From CAZJJK01 sp964546285 (GTDB lineage Bacteria; Spirochaetota; Spirochaetia; Treponematales; Breznakiellaceae): 30,812 bases of DNA. This document shows, piece after piece, positions 29,269-30,812 of the stretch. The notes beneath the pieces were generated by a model. That model did no database searches. It saw nothing but the letters and a program-made list of their open reading frames with translations, and was not told the origin of the DNA. The position numbers and the translations under genes were made by a program. Each line of letters begins with the position of its first letter. The first letter of the stretch is position 1. Location: NCBI GenBank assembly GCA_964546285.1, contig CAZJJK010000027.1, positions 1 through 30,812 on the forward strand, given 5' to 3'.

Positions 29269-30301
29269 GGTTCTTATAGTCGACGATTCGGCTGTGGTCC
29301 GAGCCATCCTGACGGAGCGCTTGGGTGCCGTGGAGGACATCGTTGTGGCCGGCGCCGCCATGGACCCCTTCGTGGCGAGGGAGCTGATCGCCACAACCCG
29401 GGTCGATGTTTTGTTGCTCGATATCGAGATGCCTCGAATGGATGGGCTCACCTTCCTCAAATACCTGATGAAGTATCGACCCATTCCGGCGATTATCCTC
29501 AGCTCCCTGGCCGACGGCTCCAACGAGGCTAGCGTCAGAGCCTTGGAACTTGGCGCGATCGCCATAGTCCCTAAGCCGGGCGGGCCCTTGAGCGTCACTC
29601 AATTGATCGACGATTTGGCGGACCAGATCCGCGCCGCCGCCGCGGCCGATATGGAAAGGGTCCAGCGCGACGCGGCCAGCCATTTCGCCAAATATCGAGG
29701 GGTCAAGAAACTGCTCGGTTCCATCAGGACCACCGAAAAGCTGATCGCCATCGGCGCGTCCACCGGCGGCACGATAGCTTTGGAAAGGCTGTTCGGCGCC
29801 TTCCCCGCCGACTGTCCGCCCACCGTCACGGTGATCCACATGCCCGAACGCTTTACGGCCACCTACGCCAAACGACTGGATGATCTTTGTTCGCCCCGAA
29901 TCAAGGAAGCGGAGGATCAGGAACCGGCGCTCTCCGGCTATGTCTATATCGCCCCAGGAAATCGTCATTTGACCGTGGACAGGGCCGGTGCCCGCTATGT
30001 CCTTAGGGTGCTGGACGGGCCGCGCGTCCATAACCAGCGCCCGGCTGTCGACGTGCTCTTCCGCGGCGTGGCCGACAATGTCGGGCGCAACGCGGTCGGA
30101 GCTCTCCTGACCGGTATGGGCCGCGACGGCGCCGAAGCCCTACTGCGAATGCGGCAGAAGGGCGCTTTTACGGTTGCCCAGGACGAGGCTACCAGCGTGG
30201 TGTATGGCATGCCGAAAGAAGCCGTCGCCCTGGGCGCCGCCTGTGTCGAGCTGCCACTGGACCGAATCGCCGCCGAATTGATACAGCGCGCCCGCTCATG
30301 A
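29252..30301 (+). CDS. cheB: protein-glutamate methylesterase/response regulator CheB
   Basis: CheB removes receptor methyl groups when phosphorylated by CheA. From the ATG at 29252, which overlaps cheD by 17 bp, it has 349 residues. Receiver domain: acidic pocket Asp11-Asp12 (VLIVDDSAVVRA), phospho-acceptor Asp57 (LLLDIEMPRMDG), Ser84 and Lys108 (VPKPGG). After a linker comes the methylesterase, with the catalytic triad Ser170 (IGASTGG), His196 (VIHMPERF) and Asp292 (TGMGRDGAE). All functional residues are present, and this is the only response regulator in the operon. The frame is open 42 codons further upstream within cheD, which is not CheB-like. Confidence 0.97.
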   Translation: MAGRIRVLIVDDSAVVRAILTERLGAVEDIVVAGAAMDPFVARELIATTRVDVLLLDIEMPRMDGLTFLKYLMKYRPIPAIILSSLADGSNEASVRALELGAIAIVPKPGGPLSVTQLIDDLADQIRAAAAADMERVQRDAASHFAKYRGVKKLLGSIRTTEKLIAIGASTGGTIALERLFGAFPADCPPTVTVIHMPERFTATYAKRLDDLCSPRIKEAEDQEPALSGYVYIAPGNRHLTVDRAGARYVLRVLDGPRVHNQRPAVDVLFRGVADNVGRNAVGALLTGMGRDGAEALLRMRQKGAFTVAQDEATSVVYGMPKEAVALGAACVELPLDRIAAELIQRARS

Positions 30302-30558
30302 GGCTGCCGCGAAGCTTTGAGCCGTCTCGAGTCGATTATTATGAAGGTTTTCTGGTCGTCACGCCGTTTTTAACGGGAACCGGCCTGGTTTTGGATGAAC
30401 GCTTTCATGGTGCCGCCGTCCGTCTGGCGACCATGTTCGGCCAGCCAGTCTGGCCTGAAGGACTCGCGTTAGTTTGCGCGGAGGCGCGTAGACGGTTCTC
30501 ATCCCCATCTGTGCAATACGCTGTCATCGATTTCTTTAATAAGAGAGGCGCTTTCTAA
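30298..30558 (+). CDS. small protein of unknown function at the end of the che operon
   Basis: The 86-residue frame overlaps the cheB stop by 4 bp (ATGA), the same coupling as between the other genes of the operon, so it is likely translated. It reads MRLPRSFEPSRVDYYEGFLV, then VTPFLTGTGLVLDERFHGAA, and later SSPSVQYAVIDFFNKRGAF. No family is recognisable; there is no membrane segment or signal peptide. Its last four codons and stop lie inside the 151-bp repeat copy B (from 30545), so the natural C-terminus may have been replaced or cut off by the repeat. It could be an operon-specific adaptor or a remnant. Confidence 0.55.
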   Translation: MRLPRSFEPSRVDYYEGFLVVTPFLTGTGLVLDERFHGAAVRLATMFGQPVWPEGLALVCAEARRRFSSPSVQYAVIDFFNKRGAF

Positions 30559-30695
30559 AGTCTTCAACTTTTGAAAGCTGACAATAATGGCAAGCGTAGT
30601 TTTATTGCTATTATTTGTATTGTATGTAGATAATAATCATCGCAATAAAACTGTGAGAGGTTCTTGCGATAGTAAGCGACTTTTGCATGAACCTC
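30545..30695 (-). repeat. 151-bp dispersed repeat, copy B (inverted relative to copy A)
   Basis: The reverse complement equals 17501-17651 at 141 of 151 positions without indels. The three hairpins of copy A are weaker here: the first has an A/A instead of a T/T mismatch, the second loses two of its 13 pairs, and the third loses its perfect right arm. The copy begins within the last codons of the small gene after cheB. Flanking bases differ from copy A, and no target duplication is evident. Confidence 0.9.
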
Positions 30696-30806
30696 AAGAA
30701 TAGGTAAAATAGCTTTTTGGAAGCTATCGTCATCCATGTGCCGGGCGCCGATCGGAAGCCGCGAAGCGGTGCCCGACTTGCGATGATGGCCTGTGTTCCT
30801 ACACAA
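30564..30806 (-). CDS. doubtful small ORF spanning repeat copy B
   Basis: The 80-codon frame runs from a TTG near the window edge, with an inner ATG in GARHMDDDSF, into the repeat and ends LPLLSAFKS. Its last 43 residues, from EVHAKV on, match the open frame in copy A with six substitutions. There is no clear ribosome site and no known family, and the part outside the repeat is unrelated to the copy A flank. It may be a relic of a mobile-element protein or simply an open frame in a repeat. Confidence 0.25.
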   Translation of the reverse strand: MCRNTGHHRKSGTASRLPIGARHMDDDSFQKAILPILEVHAKVAYYRKNLSQFYCDDYYLHTIQIIAIKLRLPLLSAFKS

Positions 30807-30812
30807 GCAGTT

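Noticed and set aside
1..30812. CRISPR arrays, tRNA or rRNA genes, riboswitches
   Set aside because: No regularly spaced repeats, cloverleaf sequences or known conserved riboswitch cores were seen on either strand.

Overview
The window looks like a chromosomal segment of a spirochaete, most likely a Treponema-like organism from a fibre-digesting gut community. The basis is indirect: relaxed lipoprotein signals (IAC-G, MAC-I), a PstS leader ending in an AFAAGQGE-type sequence common in spirochaete binding proteins, an outer-membrane-type barrel protein, SpoIIE-type phosphatase signalling, and a chemotaxis set containing CheD beside three plant-polysaccharide hydrolases. No rRNA, tRNA or CRISPR is visible. 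Two 100-N runs (13823-13922 and 23539-23638) are assembly gaps of unknown true length.

Left part (1-12 kb): the N-terminus of a zinc-ribbon transposase-type protein runs off the left edge. It is followed by a LacI-family regulator (-); a small XRE regulator with a membrane protein and a barrel protein (+); an sdpR-sdpI-like pair coupled to a lipoprotein alpha/beta hydrolase (-); an orphan hisF (-); a GH10 xylanase and a GH43 lipoprotein (+); and a ytrABC-like GntR/ABC operon (+). Three of these small regulators have a clear inverted-repeat operator over or beside their own promoter.

Middle (12-17.2 kb): a minus-strand catabolic operon (split transketolase, GarR-like reductase, SDR dehydrogenase) is divergent from an intracellular GH5 glycosidase. 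With GH10 and GH43 this suggests uptake of plant oligosaccharides, their cleavage, and metabolism of an unusual pentose or sugar acid.

Right part (17.2-30.8 kb): two inverted copies of a 151-bp repeat (141/151 identical by hand alignment, no indels) bracket a segment of about 13 kb. The segment holds a CBS-like/PP2C phosphatase followed by a Fic-like protein with a degenerate motif, the pstSCAB phosphate operon (-), and a chemosensory operon cheA-cheW-mcp-cheR-cheD-cheB-orf (+). The operon is unusual: CheA has no recognisable P2 domain and carries a T2SS-E-N-like module, no cheY is present, and the receptor gene is interrupted by an in-frame TAG at codon 84.

The points most worth a second look are the interrupted receptor with the non-standard CheA, the inverted 151-bp repeat and its attached start-less reading frame, and the phosphatase/Fic-like pair. 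By eye, the first 12 kb uses fewer G/C-ending codons than the rest, and the intergenic stretches at 231-569, 5641-6191 and 7100-7300 are very AT-rich.
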